Below are positions 12,999 through 25,521 of a stretch of 64,000 nucleotides of DNA, piece after piece (position 1 is the first letter of the stretch; each line of letters begins with the position of its first letter). The translations under genes and the position numbers were made by a program. The DNA comes from Amphibalanus amphitrite (Eukaryota; Arthropoda; Thecostraca; Balanomorpha; Balanidae): assembly GCF_019059575.1 (NCBI RefSeq), contig NW_024881574.1, positions 1,112,001 through 1,176,000 on the forward strand. Direction: 5' to 3'. The notes under the pieces were generated by a model. That model did no database searches. It was not told the DNA's origin and saw nothing but the letters and a program-made list of their open reading frames with translations.

Positions 12999-14696
12999 AG
13001 GCGACTGGCAAACGACAGGCACGCTGCTGCTCAAAGACAGGGAAGGTGCCCTTAGAGGGGTCGGCCGCTCGGCATCGGCAGCAAACTGTTCGGAATGTGC
13101 TAGCTGCGTGGGTGATTTGCTGCACTCTAACCCGAGCTGCTGCTATGCAATGGCTAAGACAATAGGGCATCTGGTTGTGGACAAGATGTATTTTGACCAT
13201 CGAACGAACTGTGTTACTCTCGCGCTTGGGCAAGCGGCTCAAAAAAGCATCGACGAATGGCTTGTGTGGTCTGCTTTTTCAGATATTTGTTCACTTTGGT
13301 GTGGTGTGTCCACTTAACCGATTCGATTCGACTTAGGATTCATAATAAGAAAATGTTTCAATGATCTCGGAACGCCTTTGCTGTCCCTGGTCACAAAGCG
13401 ACTACCAGGACAGCAGTGCAATCCTGTGAGATGTATTATTAGCCCCGTTCGGTGGATTTGTGTAACTGGAGTTCGAATAGCCTGACTAGTGTATGGCTGC
13501 ATCTGGGCTAACCAGTGCGGCCCGCTTCTTGTGTGCATTGTTATTCTCGGCTGACAATGCAACATTTGATTCATGAAGGTGTTCATGTGCCGATCGGGTA
13601 TGTCGTTTTGTCCCACGCTTGCGCTTGATGTCATGTCGGCACCAGAAGTGATGTTTCCGTTTCACTGGAGAGGCGTCGTTTGCGTTCTGATCTCGTGCGT
13701 TTGCGGTCACACTGCGCTCTCCTCTAAGTGGCTTTGTGAGGTCCACCAGCGACCAACACGCCCTGAGCAAAGATCGGGCAATCGGCGAGAGCCGTTGTTT
13801 CTCTAGGCTGCATTCCGTTTTAGGGTACAATGTTGTTCTGTTTGGCACCGTCCGCCTCGTTCCTCGGGCCTGCACATGTGGCATTCCCAGTATGCATTCC
13901 AAGAGGCCTTCAGAGACGAGTGCACCGGCCCGTTTGCTGGCCGATTGCCGCTCCGGGTGCGACAGGGACGCCCCCTGTACCAGGCGCTGGCGCACAACTC
14001 CATGCGCGCTCCACCTACGTTCCGTGTGTACCAAAGAGTGAGATGTTCGTGTTTAGCACCGCTTTCACAACCGCTGGCGCCTTCTGAGGCTGTTGAACTT
14101 GTTAGTGTTGTTAGACACGAGTAGAGCAACGATTGCTAATACGGCGAATGCATCCGGTCATATCCCCTTACTTTTGCCCTCTGTGTATTTCACTCATTGT
14201 AAGGGCTCTTCAGGCCCTAGGAACACTGACTCATCTTTGCTCCTAGTTGGATTGCTCCTTTTGTGAATATTCTTTCTCAAATGTCTCGCTTACTTCCTAA
14301 GTGTCTGAGGCTTTCAGTGCCGTATCTTTTTTGGAGCGTTCGTCGCTTGCAGGCGACAGTAGCAGCCTCATGTGTAAATAACTTATCGGTCATGTGCTTG
14401 TCCGCTTTGTTGCTTGACTTTGGGTGCCATGCGCCTGGTCTTCACCAACCGCTCGTGTTTGTGACTGGCAGACGTTCTTGTGCAGTTCTTGCCGTCTGTG
14501 CCGATATCCCAAAGACTTATGTGGGACCTTTGTGCATTACACCGCTGCGTTTGAAGCTGCCCTGCATTTGCATTCTAGATTAGACGTGCATCACTCCGGT
14601 GAGTGAGTTGTGAGTGTGAGTTCGAGTGAGTTTTGACGTTATGATCGCTCAGCATTATATTGTTCGATTTGTGCATTGCCGTCCATTGATAATAAA
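12999..14696 (+). other. Probable 3' UTR of the zinc-finger gene
   Basis: Non-coding sequence follows the TGA. The first AATAAA downstream on the + strand that I found is at 14691-14696, which would give a UTR of about 1.7 kb. Open frames inside on both strands resemble nothing. The UTR end is an inference from the signal only. Confidence 0.4.
14691..14696 (+). terminator. AATAAA polyadenylation signal candidate
   Basis: Canonical AATAAA, about 1.7 kb after the stop of the zinc-finger gene, in AT-rich DNA. No cleavage site is verifiable. Confidence 0.35.
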
Positions 14697-17226
14697 TCAC
14701 ACGAAACCAATATTCGTATTATTTCGTTGGAACCCGTTTTTGGTCTGGCTAGCCCAATAATATGCCGATCCCTAAGTAATAATTAGCTTTGCTGCTATAG
14801 GTATTTTAATGATACGACGAATGAACCGCATAGTACCTGAGCTAATTGTTATAGTTCCTTCGCCTGCGTAGCTGGGGCGTTGATTATTACATGATAGGCC
14901 TAGTAGTTAGGTACACCGATGCGTTGAATATGTTCGCGTTCCTCTTCAACTCGGTCCCTGGGAAACTTACCCAAATGGCCAAGTAAATTGACAAAGTTGA
15001 AGGTTACGCTTAGACATTTTTTAATGGCTTTTTTAAAGCTGTAGACCACATGCAAGAACTTGACTGACATCATTGAACGCACCATAGAAAAAAGAGCTAG
15101 GAAACTCTTAGGCAATTATAAGAAGAACAGTATCCCACTCATCTAGTGTTCACGGTTTTCAACTACTCCCCGGCAGCTGGGCTCTGGCGTGCTGCCAACT
15201 GCCTCGGGGCGCTGCTGGGCAGTGACCTTTGCTGGAGCGGCCTTGCCTGGACACCTAGCGGTGACCTTTAAACCTGAGCTTCACCGGTTTCGCCCCTCGC
15301 CTACGTGCAGGAGAGGCGAAGTCGGGGGTCCCGCGCAGTATCCGGCCTCATTCGGTCACGGACATTCCAGGCTGTCTGGCGTCGGTTGCTTCCGTGTAAT
15401 CAGCTCGGTCCACGTTTTCGTCCTTGTATTCGGTCGCAGCATTTATAGCATTCTGTCGTGAGGCCATTTGTTTCATTGGCTGTGCATTAGCTGTTGGTAA
15501 TACCTAGCGATTTCCTAAATGATTGTGTATATGCCTATAGGGGTTGAGGAGACTTTGGGCTCGGACCGCGGCGCTGGTTGAGCGTTTCGGCCGATGGACG
15601 GGCCACCCAGCCGCTGAAACCGGCGCGGCGGGAGGGGTATATACTCCTTATGGAAATGCTCTCCACCGGTTGTATGGGGAGTGACTGCGAGACAAGGCTT
15701 GTGGTCAATGATAGGAATAGACAGGTCCTGAAGCTAAGGAAAGCGTCGTTTGAAGGCTCTGCTTTTTTCCGTCGTTGGTTTTCGCATCTCTTTCTTTTCT
15801 GTTCGCTTTGCTAGATGCTGTATGACTGGATCATTCGACATTTCCCTGTTTATAATGTCAGATAAGTCCCATTGCCCTCTTTAACCTGTTCCGCTTCCAC
15901 CTTCAAGAATCTGTCGGGGCCTTGATCTGTCGTAGGTTCTGAATGATCAGATAGGAAAACAGCATCCATTTTCTACAATGCAGGTTACACATTTATTGGC
16001 TCTCCTGAGTGCAAGCCTGCACTGCTCAGCCAGCGATTTCAGTATGAAATTTGTCCAGCCGCGGTTTACCACTGCACGAACAAGTAAGCTGAACTCGCAT
16101 CAGAAGAACAAGTACCTACAGCCACTGGGCAAAAGGCAGACTTATTAGCAAACCAGTGCCATCATGGACTAAAAGCATCCGGTTCCCAGAACTAAGTTGC
16201 ATTTCTTCTGTCGCATCGCAACCCTCATACACACCAAACGCATTTATTTAACTCTAAGAAGATCATCACTGTGTGGCGGGATGAGCTTCGTCGATATCAA
16301 ACGGCATACACTGTCACTTGAGTTGCGAATGGCACGCGTATAGTCTACCACACTATAGTCTACCACTAGATCTATATGTATCCACCAATAGATATGAGGC
16401 AGTTTGCTCGGTGCACATATACCTACAAGCTACAATGGCCCGTAGCTATCTACTAAAATAGTTTCTTGAACACTTCTCTATCGCTCAAGCAGTGTGCAGT
16501 GTAAACATGTCCATTTTTCCAAAAAAAAGTATTACGAATAATTGGTAACGCATCCTCCCTAAAATTCGCCAGCAAAGCAATAGAAATTTCGCAAACTACA
16601 AGATCTATAGATTCAACTTCAAGTCATGATATCTAACGCATTGCCGTTTCTGAGCTTTGGGTTGGATTTGTACATGTTCCTGAATTCTGACCTTTCCAAT
16701 GGCCATACAAATGCCAACACATAATTCTACATACTAAATGTAGTATTAGTTATGGTTACATGATTAGTTTCAACACGAGCCCTACTTACTACGCAGAACA
16801 GTACATGCACCTTGCCCTAGGCAAGCGACTAGCGAGTGCCTGACAATGTCCGTTCCAAGTGCCAATCTCTACCCTTTTATAACTTACTTGTTTAATCACA
16901 TAATTTTGAATGCACTATCATCTGTTTCCTAACACCTTTGATTGACATTAGTCGATTCAGGCTGCCAAGCCTTACATATCGTCGCTTTGCTTTCGTTAGG
17001 GACCAGTATTTACTTTCAGTACTGCATTTTCAGTACCTACCTACCATTTAGTTCAAAAGACATGGAATTTCGTGTCGCTTTTCAGTCCCCCATTTTAGAT
17101 CATCAGCCGTTACGCGTCATCATCGATCTTCCAAACTCAATCTTAGGACCGTCTCCTCGAACCTCTGATCATCCTCCAAGCGCATGCCTCCTCTCCTGCG
17201 TCAACCCCACGTGTGCTCCGTCTCGT
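14697..17226. other. Intergenic region between convergent genes
   Basis: No gene was recognised. The part next to 17226 must include the 3' UTR of the acyltransferase gene on the - strand. Candidate reverse-strand AATAAA words occur near 16243-16248 and 15992-15997, but neither can be chosen. Confidence 0.4.
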
Positions 17227-20200
17227 TCAGGCTCGCGCCGCTCCGCCGAGGTGGTCCCAGTCGTGGTCGGCGTCGTCGGCGATGGGCGACGCGACCTCGG
17301 CGAGGATCTCGACCACCAGACGGGAGAAGCGCTCCGCGTCCTCGTCGGCCACGCGGCCGCGCACATAGTTGAGGTCGTAGCAGAGCCTGCCGCCCACCGT
17401 CTGGAAGCAGTGGCTGCACAGAGAGTCGGTGAGCGCCGGCGGAGCGCGCACGGCGCGGTGCAGCTCGGCGGCACGCACGTCGCGAGTGCGTGGCATCAGG
17501 CGGTCCAGCGGCCCCAGGTTGTTGATGCTGTAGATGCAGCCGGAGAGCTCTGCCCCGCCGAGGCCGCCGCGATCGGACGGTGAGAACCACGACGAGGAGC
17601 GCAGCCGGAACAGCGGCTCCTGACTGTTGAGCTTGGTGCGGAGCTCCTTGCCGAGCGCCTCGGCCACGCTCCAGAACTCGGAGAGGTCCGCGTGCTCCAC
17701 GTTGACCGTGAGCTCCACGCCGGCCACTGTGGAGAGGTACATCCAGTCTGCGTCGGGCATGTAGCGTCGCGCGTTCACCAGCCACAGGGTGGGCAGGTGG
17801 GTGGGCACGTCGCTGGCGCCGGCCGTGGCCGCCAGCTGCGCGCTGGCGAAGGAGACGGCCGCGGACAGCGCAGCGTTCAGAGACACGCTGTGCGCGTGAC
17901 ACAGCGTTCGCAGACGCGCCACCTCGCTGTTGGGCACGGTCACGGCGATCGTGCCGGTCGAGTAGGCCGACTTGGGCAGGGTGCTCTGGTGGGGACGAAC
18001 GTACTTCTTCAGCAGCGGCGGCATGCTCCGGTCAAACAGGCTCGAGAGGAATTTTCCGGCTGCCATGGTGAAGAGGGACAGTCTCGAGTCGGGCATGTAG
18101 CGCTGCAGCATGTCTTCAACGCTGGGGAAGAACGGCGCCGGCTCGCGTTTGGGGATCTTGGACTCGCGGATCAGGAAGTCGAGGTTCTCCAGCACTCGGC
18201 CGCACAGCATGGCGTTACTGAGGCCGTCTGTGATGGTGTGGCACAGCGACAAGTACAGGACGCTGCGGTGAAATGGCGCTGGCGGCTCGTCGATGTTGGT
18301 CGGTCGGAGCATGAAGCAGGCCTTCCACAGAGGTCCGACGCTGGGTTCGATTTTGGTCTCGTTGAGCAGTTTGTGGTGGTGTTTGAGCCAGTCACCGCCG
18401 GGTTTGAGCACCTCCAATTTGATGCTGGGGTACGGTCCGACGACGAGGTACGACCCGTCGTCCCGGTCCTCCACACGCGTCCTCAACATCGGCACCTGCC
18501 TGAGGAAGAGACAGACAGCAGCGGGTCAGAACGAGTGTTCGTCCTACAAGGCGACTGTTAGCCTACTTGTGTCCTCGTACATATATTCATAGACGTGAGC
18601 ACGGATGGACGGACGGACGGATGGACGGTCACGTTATGGTTTAATAATAAGTTGATTTCCTTAGCGCGCAAGCCACTCTCAGCTAGTATTTCAGACAATA
18701 ATATTTTTCATCTTCCCAATGCCGTCCACGCCTTTTGAAATCTTCCGAAGCCGTTAGGCGCCCTGGTCGCAAACAATCGCATTTTTCGTAAAGGCTGTGG
18801 TCAAATTTTTTTCTCTTTTACCTTCAAAATATCAGGTCCTAAATTTGCTGATTGTAGACAGTTATTCCCTCTGCCTGCAGTTTCCAGGCTGCCCTCCTAT
18901 AGAGTATTATAGAGTATCCTATAGAGTATATTTACGCCGACCAGGATTTTCCCTATCTCAAAGGACACTCTCAGAGTACCTATCTGTTGATTTTGCCCAT
19001 TGGTGTGCGTGGTAACCTGACCTAAACTTGTCCACATAGCAAGTGGCTAAAACACAGCATTACACAATGTGTCCTTCTGCATTTAAAAAATAAATTGCTC
19101 AATGATCCATTTCTGTATATTTCGTAATATGCATTTCACTTTATTTAGCTAGATCATAGATGTACCTATGTCGAAGATCACTATGTCCCTACTACATCGA
19201 TGGCTATTGACAGCTTGTACTCTGTTTGGTCCAATCGTCCGCATGACGACCTATCGCTGCGAAGACTTTGATCTCAACGTTATCTATCATCTTAACGCCA
19301 CGGATAACCTAGTTATTCAATTGCGCCCTACTTGGACAAAGTTTCTGTTTAGTCGGCCCACGCTTCTGTCTGTTGGCATGAGCTCAACGTTTGAAAATAT
19401 TTCAACAAAGGGAAAATAAAACACGGCATCAAATCAAGATGTTGCTGATAAAAGCGCTAAATTGTTGTATGTTCTAAAGTAATCGATCAGTCGAGGTCGT
19501 GTGTTCATGGGGTCGATGTTCACTTCATTCCGACAGTCCGAAAGGGACACAAGGTATGTAGATCGACAAGTGTTTATATATTATCACAAGTCGAGACATG
19601 GGGCCACCGACCAATGCATACAAGTGCACATGAACTAATAAGAGACATAACTGTTACATCATACACTGTAGTCTGTATGTATGGGAAGCCAGGGTCACAG
19701 TCTAATCAGATAATAACTCATAGCACCTGTTACTTGGCAAACATTGGATCTATTCTTATCTAATTTTTTACCTATTTAGACTGCGACAAGGCGTTTTTTA
19801 TCCGGTTCGCTGTGTAGGTATATACATATGTCTCGGCATATGAGATATCTTGAATGTTGGAAATCAAAACACCGTCTTCAGAATCTCAGGAGGGCAGAAC
19901 GTGAAAAATACGCCAAGTGGGCCATGCCTCTCTGTTCCCGAATGGCCAAGATTATTTATCTCTCCTCTCATGTGCGTCAGAATGAACTATGAGCCCTGCC
20001 ATTTGTTTTTACCCCGGAACCTTTTGTAAGATACACAGCGGCCTAAAAACCCAGTATGCGTCCAGTCCACACAGATTAGGTTTTACACAGCATGACTGCG
20101 CCCATGGCTAAGCAGAGTTGCCTGTTTTTTTGCGCTCTATCTGCGCCATGTAAAGAGTCGTTCGAAAGGATCGATCCGGTGCGCAATTTTAACCCGCGCA

Positions 20201-22624
20201 CCGACGGGGGGGCGGATATCCGCCCCCCCTGAGGTTTTTCGCGAATAGCGGGAAAACCGTGGCGCGTAGCGCCGCGAAATTTGGTATGACTATAACCTCA
20301 TCAATTTTACACATGGTGTGCAAGTTTGAACCTCCTACCTTTTAAGGTCAGGTCACCAGGTCACTTTGAATGACCCAACCTCAAGTCACTTTTTTGCAAC
20401 TTTGTCACCGTGCCAGAGCTACAGTAGATGTCTGAGGCCTTTGAAAGTCGCAGGATATTATTAGGTCATTAGTAGCTACAATTTGTTTATCTCGGAATTT
20501 TGATATCGGTGACCTAAGGTCAGGTCAATTTCGCGACCTCCCCATTATAAGTCAATGGGGGAAAAATCAACTCCCTGTTTTTACCACTAAAACGGGTCGG
20601 AATGGCCCCATATACCATACATGACTTCATATACGATCAACCTTCACTACCTTGAGGCCTGTTTTGCTGTTGGGCAGCTGTAAGGTCATGTGACGTCATC
20701 AAAGGTCACCAAAGGTTTTTGGCCAATAACTCCGTACAGGAACAAGATACAGTCGCGTGGATGGTCTCATTGTGTTCAGCTCATCAAGACGCATCGAATG
20801 ATATACATGATGACCTCAAGGTCACGTGACCTGAGGTCAACCTTTGACCTTGACCTTTCGAGGTCAACATATATATATCATTCGATGCAGATTGACGAGA
20901 GGATCACGATGATGCCCTTAGTTTGTTTCTATCTTGACTAATTCGAAAGTTATTCGAGAAAAACTCTCTCCATATCTAGCGCCGCCATTTTGACTTTTTC
21001 GACCCCTGTGACGTCATCTTTGACCTGACCTGAAAATGACCTTAGTAAAAATTGTAGATCTTGGCCGTGCGTATCCGATGCCGTTTACCGCTTGTCGCTA
21101 TCTTGCTTCGTTCTCGAGATCTCAGGGGGGGGGGCGGTCATCCGCCCCCCCCCCCCCCGTCGGTGCGAAGTTGGCGCAGACCCCCGTCGGTGCGCGGGTT
21201 AATAAACAGCATTAGTGTCTACGCTGTTGGTAGTTTTGGGCTGTCAGCAGACTGCGACAGTTTATTCGTCGAAACCTTCTGTTTGGCGCAGACCGGGACC
21301 TTTCTTCAAACAGCCGCCATGATGTGTGGTCCTTACGTCAATTTGAAGAGGGTATGACGCAAGTCTAGGCTCTGTAGTGTGTCAGTGTTAAAATGTAACC
21401 CGCTCTTGCCGATCAAAGCTTATTGTAAGGGGTTCAGTTATGCGACATAGTAATTAATTTATCCAATACGCAATGACAGGACCTACCTTTTTTACTCTTA
21501 TTTAAATTTATACGTAATACCACCTACTATAGTGACCGTTTGACCTACCTATCAATAATAAGATAGATAAGAGAGCTTCATTTGTCACTACCCGGTTTAC
21601 ATTAATTAGAAAAGAGTGATTCCTGGATTAACAGGCTCTAGCTTATCATGCTATCAGGGCCTAAATGCGACGGTTGGCAACAATGATGATCTACCGTTTG
21701 AGGTTTTTTTTTGCAGGGCTGAAAGGTGAAACTAATAATCAGCCAGGAGCACAGTCTATAGAGAATGGCGGTCATTTTGAACATGCATTACGAAATAAAT
21801 AAATAAATACGAAATAATATAAATACGAAATAGATTAATATTCACGCACCCATGGGACATGTTTACTGTCGGCAATGTGCGACATGCAATGCGCAGTTTT
21901 TTTGTGGTTTGGCAATCGGCATTGCACCACAGTCCATCACATCACCCCAAATATTGCGCCATAGAATGGCTCCTTTAGGCATGTGCTTTAGTCGGCGGGC
22001 CCGGGAAGCAGGCCCAACCATTACTTCCGGGTCCTTCCCTCCACCTTCCCTGGACGGCCCTGTCTTACCCGGCATACAAAGAAGCTAAGAAAAAGACTAA
22101 AAAAAGAATTATAAGCAATATAAAATATTTGGTCTCTTGGTAGACTATCGGTAAAAGAAAAACAAACAAACAAACAAACAAACAAACAATGTAAACCAGT
22201 CACTGTTACATGACTGCCAAATGGTAACTGTAGATGCTCCCCCCCCCCCACCCATCCTTTATTCAGCGCCCAAGAGCAAACCTCCCTCTTTCTCCTCCTG
22301 CTCCGCCGAACCTAAGCCCTCCACTGACCTCTGCAGCGCCTCCAGCGCCAGCTGCACCATGTTCGGCGTCAGCTCCTGCTTCGAGTCCATCACCAGCGAG
22401 TACTGCAGCAGGCTGGCGCCGTCAGCGCCCTGGAAGAGCGCGTGCCAGCCGGTCTCCTGACGGCCCAGGCGGCGCACAGTGGTGCCCTCGACCAGCCGGA
22501 TCTTCTGCGGAGCACTGCTGCCGTCGATGAGAATCCTCTTGCACTCCTGGACCTCGGGGTCAGCCGGGAGAATCGTCTGACCCTCGCGGCGCGGCTCCTG
22601 CTCTTCGCGAATCACCTCGGCCAT
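17227..22624 (-). CDS. Condensation/alcohol acetyltransferase-like acyltransferase (HxxxDG), two exons
   Basis: The exons on the - strand are 22624-22329 and 18499-17227. The donor is AG|GTCAGT and the acceptor CCTCAG|G; the phase 2 join fits exactly and gives a 522 aa product. Exon 1 holds the amino-terminal motif VRRLGRQE and a helix ending LALEALQR. Exon 2 continues with QVPMLRTRV, as in the family pattern of an AL..L...HP.LR helix. The catalytic motif HTITDG has His186 and Asp190. SINNLG further on resembles the usual C-terminal latch region. The fold is that of chloramphenicol acetyltransferase-like CoA-dependent acyltransferases and NRPS condensation domains. The substrate cannot be deduced. 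No signal peptide or membrane segment is evident. The start is the first ATG in the open frame, just after a possible acceptor, so a longer 5' exon is possible. The intron carries element E2. Confidence 0.75.
18500..22328 (-). other. 3.8 kb intron of the acyltransferase gene
   Basis: It contains element E2 (20193-21198), an (AAAC)n tract at about 22161-22190 and otherwise unremarkable AT-rich sequence. Confidence 0.65.
20189..21202. mobile_element. TTAA-flanked element E2 (20193-21198)
   Basis: TTAA at 20189-20192 and 21199-21202 flanks 1,006 bp with a perfect 18 bp terminal inverted repeat, CCCGCGCACCGACGGGGG. Both ends have G-rich/C-rich hairpins around GCGGATATCCGC and its relatives. The shared 75 bp core is at about 20485-20559 in reverse orientation. 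The interior from about 20540 to 21120 is nearly the reverse complement of the interior of E6, although the two have unrelated terminal repeats. The short open frame at 20690-20941 recurs in E6 as part of this nucleotide identity and shows no sign of being a protein gene. Confidence 0.85.
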
Positions 22625-22799
22625 GACGGGTGAGAGTTGGGCCTGGTTCTGCGATGTGACAGTATGAACACGTCGAACGTCTTGGAAGCTATTTTGGAGC
22701 TCCGCGATGCCAGGACCCGCTCTCTTCAGCTGCCGATCGAACACTGAGACTCGATCAGCTGTCTGAGACAGACTGACCACTCCAGGATTAGGTAACGAC

Positions 22800-23330
22800 T
22801 AACGAGCGAACCGTGCCGCCGGGATCCTCCTGCGCCTCCACGCGGACAGCCGTGCGCCGTAGCAGCTCAGCTGTCGAAGACTGACGGACTGTTGATCTAG
22901 AACTGGGCCTTCAGCTGCGACGAAAGGACGTCACACGGCGCGGCCGTCTCCCTCCGATCGCTCCTGCCAGCGGCACTGACTCAGAGCAGCGCGCGCGCCG
23001 CGGCACGCCACCGCCGCGCTGCGGTCCGCACCGGGTCCAGGGTCCAAGGGCGCGCTGTGTTGACCACTCCTGGCCAGAGAGCGGGACGCCCGAGGACCGA
23101 GATCACGACAAAACGGGGCTGACGCTCTTTGTAAGAACTGCACGATGTGACTAATGAGAGGGATGACTGAGGGGAGGTGAGTTTTGAGAGTTCTACGAAA
23201 CACGTGTAGCAGCACGTAGCACGTGGCGTGCATAGACTGGCAGGATACAATGTTTACATAGCAGTGGAGGGCACTAGTGTGACTTATGGCAGTGACGAGT
23301 CGTGCACTAGCCCGCTCCATTAAAAACGCT
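22800..23330 (-). promoter_or_regulatory. CpG-rich region upstream of the acyltransferase gene
   Basis: A CpG-rich block lies directly 5' (on the - strand) of the first coding exon, with AT-rich DNA beyond. It is probably promoter plus a 5' UTR exon, since an acceptor-like tract precedes the first coding exon at about 22660. Confidence 0.4.
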
Positions 23331-23622
23331 GAATCTATATACCTACCTACTTTCTTAGAATGTGGTCAAGTGAGTGGCGCTATTCATATAATTTAAAAGA
23401 AATGCACGCGAAGGACACCTGATCTGAACGTTAATCAGCCAGCCAGGGCGGAAGTGCCGATTGTAGCACATCTTAGCGAGGGGGGAGACGTTTTACGTCC
23501 CCTCTAACTAAAAGCGATTTTTTCCGACTTTCACACTAGCTTCTTGAATAAATCAGCTCATAGCTCATGGACTACTTAAGCTAAAACGTCACAAAAAAAA
23601 ACATTCGTAGGTCTGTCTCTTT

Positions 23623-24248
23623 TTAACCCATCAGCCGCTGGGGGGGGGGGGGGGCATAAAGTTGCCCCTTTTACGTCTTGTAGAATATATCCGAAACCTA
23701 ATGAGCTACGAACGTGAAACTTGAATAGCTTCAAATGAATACCTAGGCGGCAAAGTTTGAGGAAAGTTTGGTGGTTGTAGCTTATAAGATGACGTCGCAG
23801 TGACGTCATAAAATTTTGTCGTTTTCCGATATGGACCGTTTCTGATGTCGCTGGGCATGAAACTCAACTGTAAATGAACTAAACAGCACCTGCTGTCGTC
23901 CTAAAACATCTAAGTACCTACACTTAAAACTAGTTTCTGACAAATAATCGGTCCTTTATATTCGCTCTCATATCTCGGATATATATCCTAAAGAAACTGA
24001 GAGTCACAAATCTATAAATTGACTTCTGATGTCACTGTGACGTCATTTCAAAATTGGATTGACACCAAAGTTGAACACAACCTCGGCTAGGTATTCAGGA
24101 AGATGTGTGCAAAGTTTCGTTTCTCTATCTCTTCGCGTTGCGGCGATATCGTATCGTCGCAGAAGTAAAGGGGGGGGCAACTATATGCCCCCCCCCCCCC
24201 CAGCGGCGGCCGGCGGGTGACGCGAAGGCCCAGCGGCCGCCGGGTTAA
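23623..24248. mobile_element. TTAA-flanked element E3 (23627-24244)
   Basis: TTAA at 23623-23626 and 24245-24248 flanks 618 bp. The terminal repeats CCCATCAGCCGCTGGG and CCCGGCGGCCGCTGGG match at 13 of 16 positions. It starts with a run of 15 or more G, a short loop and CCCC, with a matching hairpin at the right end. The interior carries TGACGTCA-type words and lacks the 75 bp core. Its right-hand TTAA is also the left-hand TTAA of E4. Confidence 0.75.
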
Positions 24249-25280
24249 CCCTCGCCGGCCGAGGGGGGGGGGCGGGTGCCGCCCCCCCATAGGGTTTTTT
24301 CGCGATAGCTCCGAACACGCTGGCGATAGCGAGCTGAAACTTGGCATACCTGACCTTTGATCCAAGCCGGATCTTTTGACACCAACCGCATTTTTGGGTC
24401 AGGTCAGGTCACTGACCTATGACGTCATAAGTGAACCTCTGCACGGTCTTCAGATGTCGCAACTTCGCAACGCCCTCACTGCCAGAAGAGATGTCACAGG
24501 GAAATGAAACTTTCAGGATCTAGTATCCATTATGAGTCCCACAACTTGTATATCTCGGATTTTTCCTAAAGGTCATATGAGGTCAGGTCATTTTCGTGAC
24601 CTCACCATTATAAGTCAATGGGGAAAAATTCAAACTGCTATTCTGGCGCCGGGAACGATCTTCAACTATCTCAAGCACACAGAATCGTGATTTGATGCAC
24701 TCCTTGCAAGGTTAGATGCGTCACTTTTGCAATGTTGACCTTGCGTGACGTCATTTATGACGTCATCAAGGTCATATTAGTTTTTCGTCAATAACTCTTG
24801 ATCAAATTGAGCTAGCGAGTCGGGAAAGCCACCAATGGACTAAGGAAGACCTGCCGAATCGAATGATATGCGACATGACCTCTTTCGACCAACTTCGTGA
24901 CCTGGGGGTGCTGACCTGACCTTGACCTGAGGTCAACACCCCAAGTTGACCTGACCCGGACAAAAAGTATATCATTCGACGCGCCTGAGCGAGGCGAACA
25001 CGATGCTGCCAAAATCGGCGCTCTGCGGCCGTTTTTTGCGAAGTTATTCACTAAAAACTGAACCGTACCTTGGGGCACTTGACCTGACCTCAGAGGTCAC
25101 CGGTTGACCTAGGACCTTAAAATCGGGTACCAATCTCTGCGTCTCGTAACGGCGCACACGCTCGTTTTTTCCGCGACGCGCTAGCTCCACCAGGGGCGAA
25201 ACGGCGAGGGGGGGGTCGTACCCGCCCCCCCCCCTCGGCCGGCGCGTATGTAAAAAACCAATAGGTCCGGCGAGGGTTAA
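24245..25280. mobile_element. TTAA-flanked element E4 (24249-25276)
   Basis: The element is 1,028 bp between TTAA 24245-24248 (shared with E3) and TTAA 25277-25280. Its ends are CCCTCGCCGG and CCGGCGAGGG. Poly(G)/poly(C) hairpins sit inside both ends. The 75 bp core is at about 24548-24622 in reverse orientation. TGACCT/AGGTCA words are dense at 24870-25110, next to paired TATCATTCGA/TCGAATGATA arms. Confidence 0.8.
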
Positions 25281-25521
25281 AGTCTTCCGCTATCTAGGAT
25301 TATCTAGGATTATATAGGACTATCTAGGATTTTCATAAAAAAATAATTCGGTAAGCCTATACCTAGGAGACAAAAACCGTCATTTGTTAGTACAAAGTTT
25401 TTCACCAATAACTTTTGGCACAAAGCTTGCATGACATTGGTCTTACACCAGCATCGTGTATCTCCCGTCGAGATGTGTCGATTGAATCATAATTTGAGTT
25501 TACCTTTAACGCACTTTAATT
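25281..25521. repeat. Spacer with TATCTAGGAT repeats and a solo fragment of the E1/E8 interior
   Basis: Four copies of a TATCTAGGAT-like decamer lie at about 25290-25335. About 25380-25500 resembles the E1/E8 interior (ATAACTTTTG, then the TCGTCGAGA and TCGA..GAAT block), without ends of its own. Confidence 0.5.

Noticed and set aside
13486-14041. Frames of 182 aa (-) and 101 aa (+)
   Set aside because: No homology or splice support; they lie in the presumed 3' UTR of the zinc-finger gene.
17201-18561. Frames of 213, 233 and 289 aa over the acyltransferase exon
   Set aside because: Shadows of the real - strand frame in GC-rich DNA; no motifs.
20690-20941. Open frame of 83 aa recurring in E6 (27078-27281, reverse)
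   Set aside because: The similarity is explained by nucleotide identity between two transposon interiors; the frame is not kept in E1, E4 or E8.
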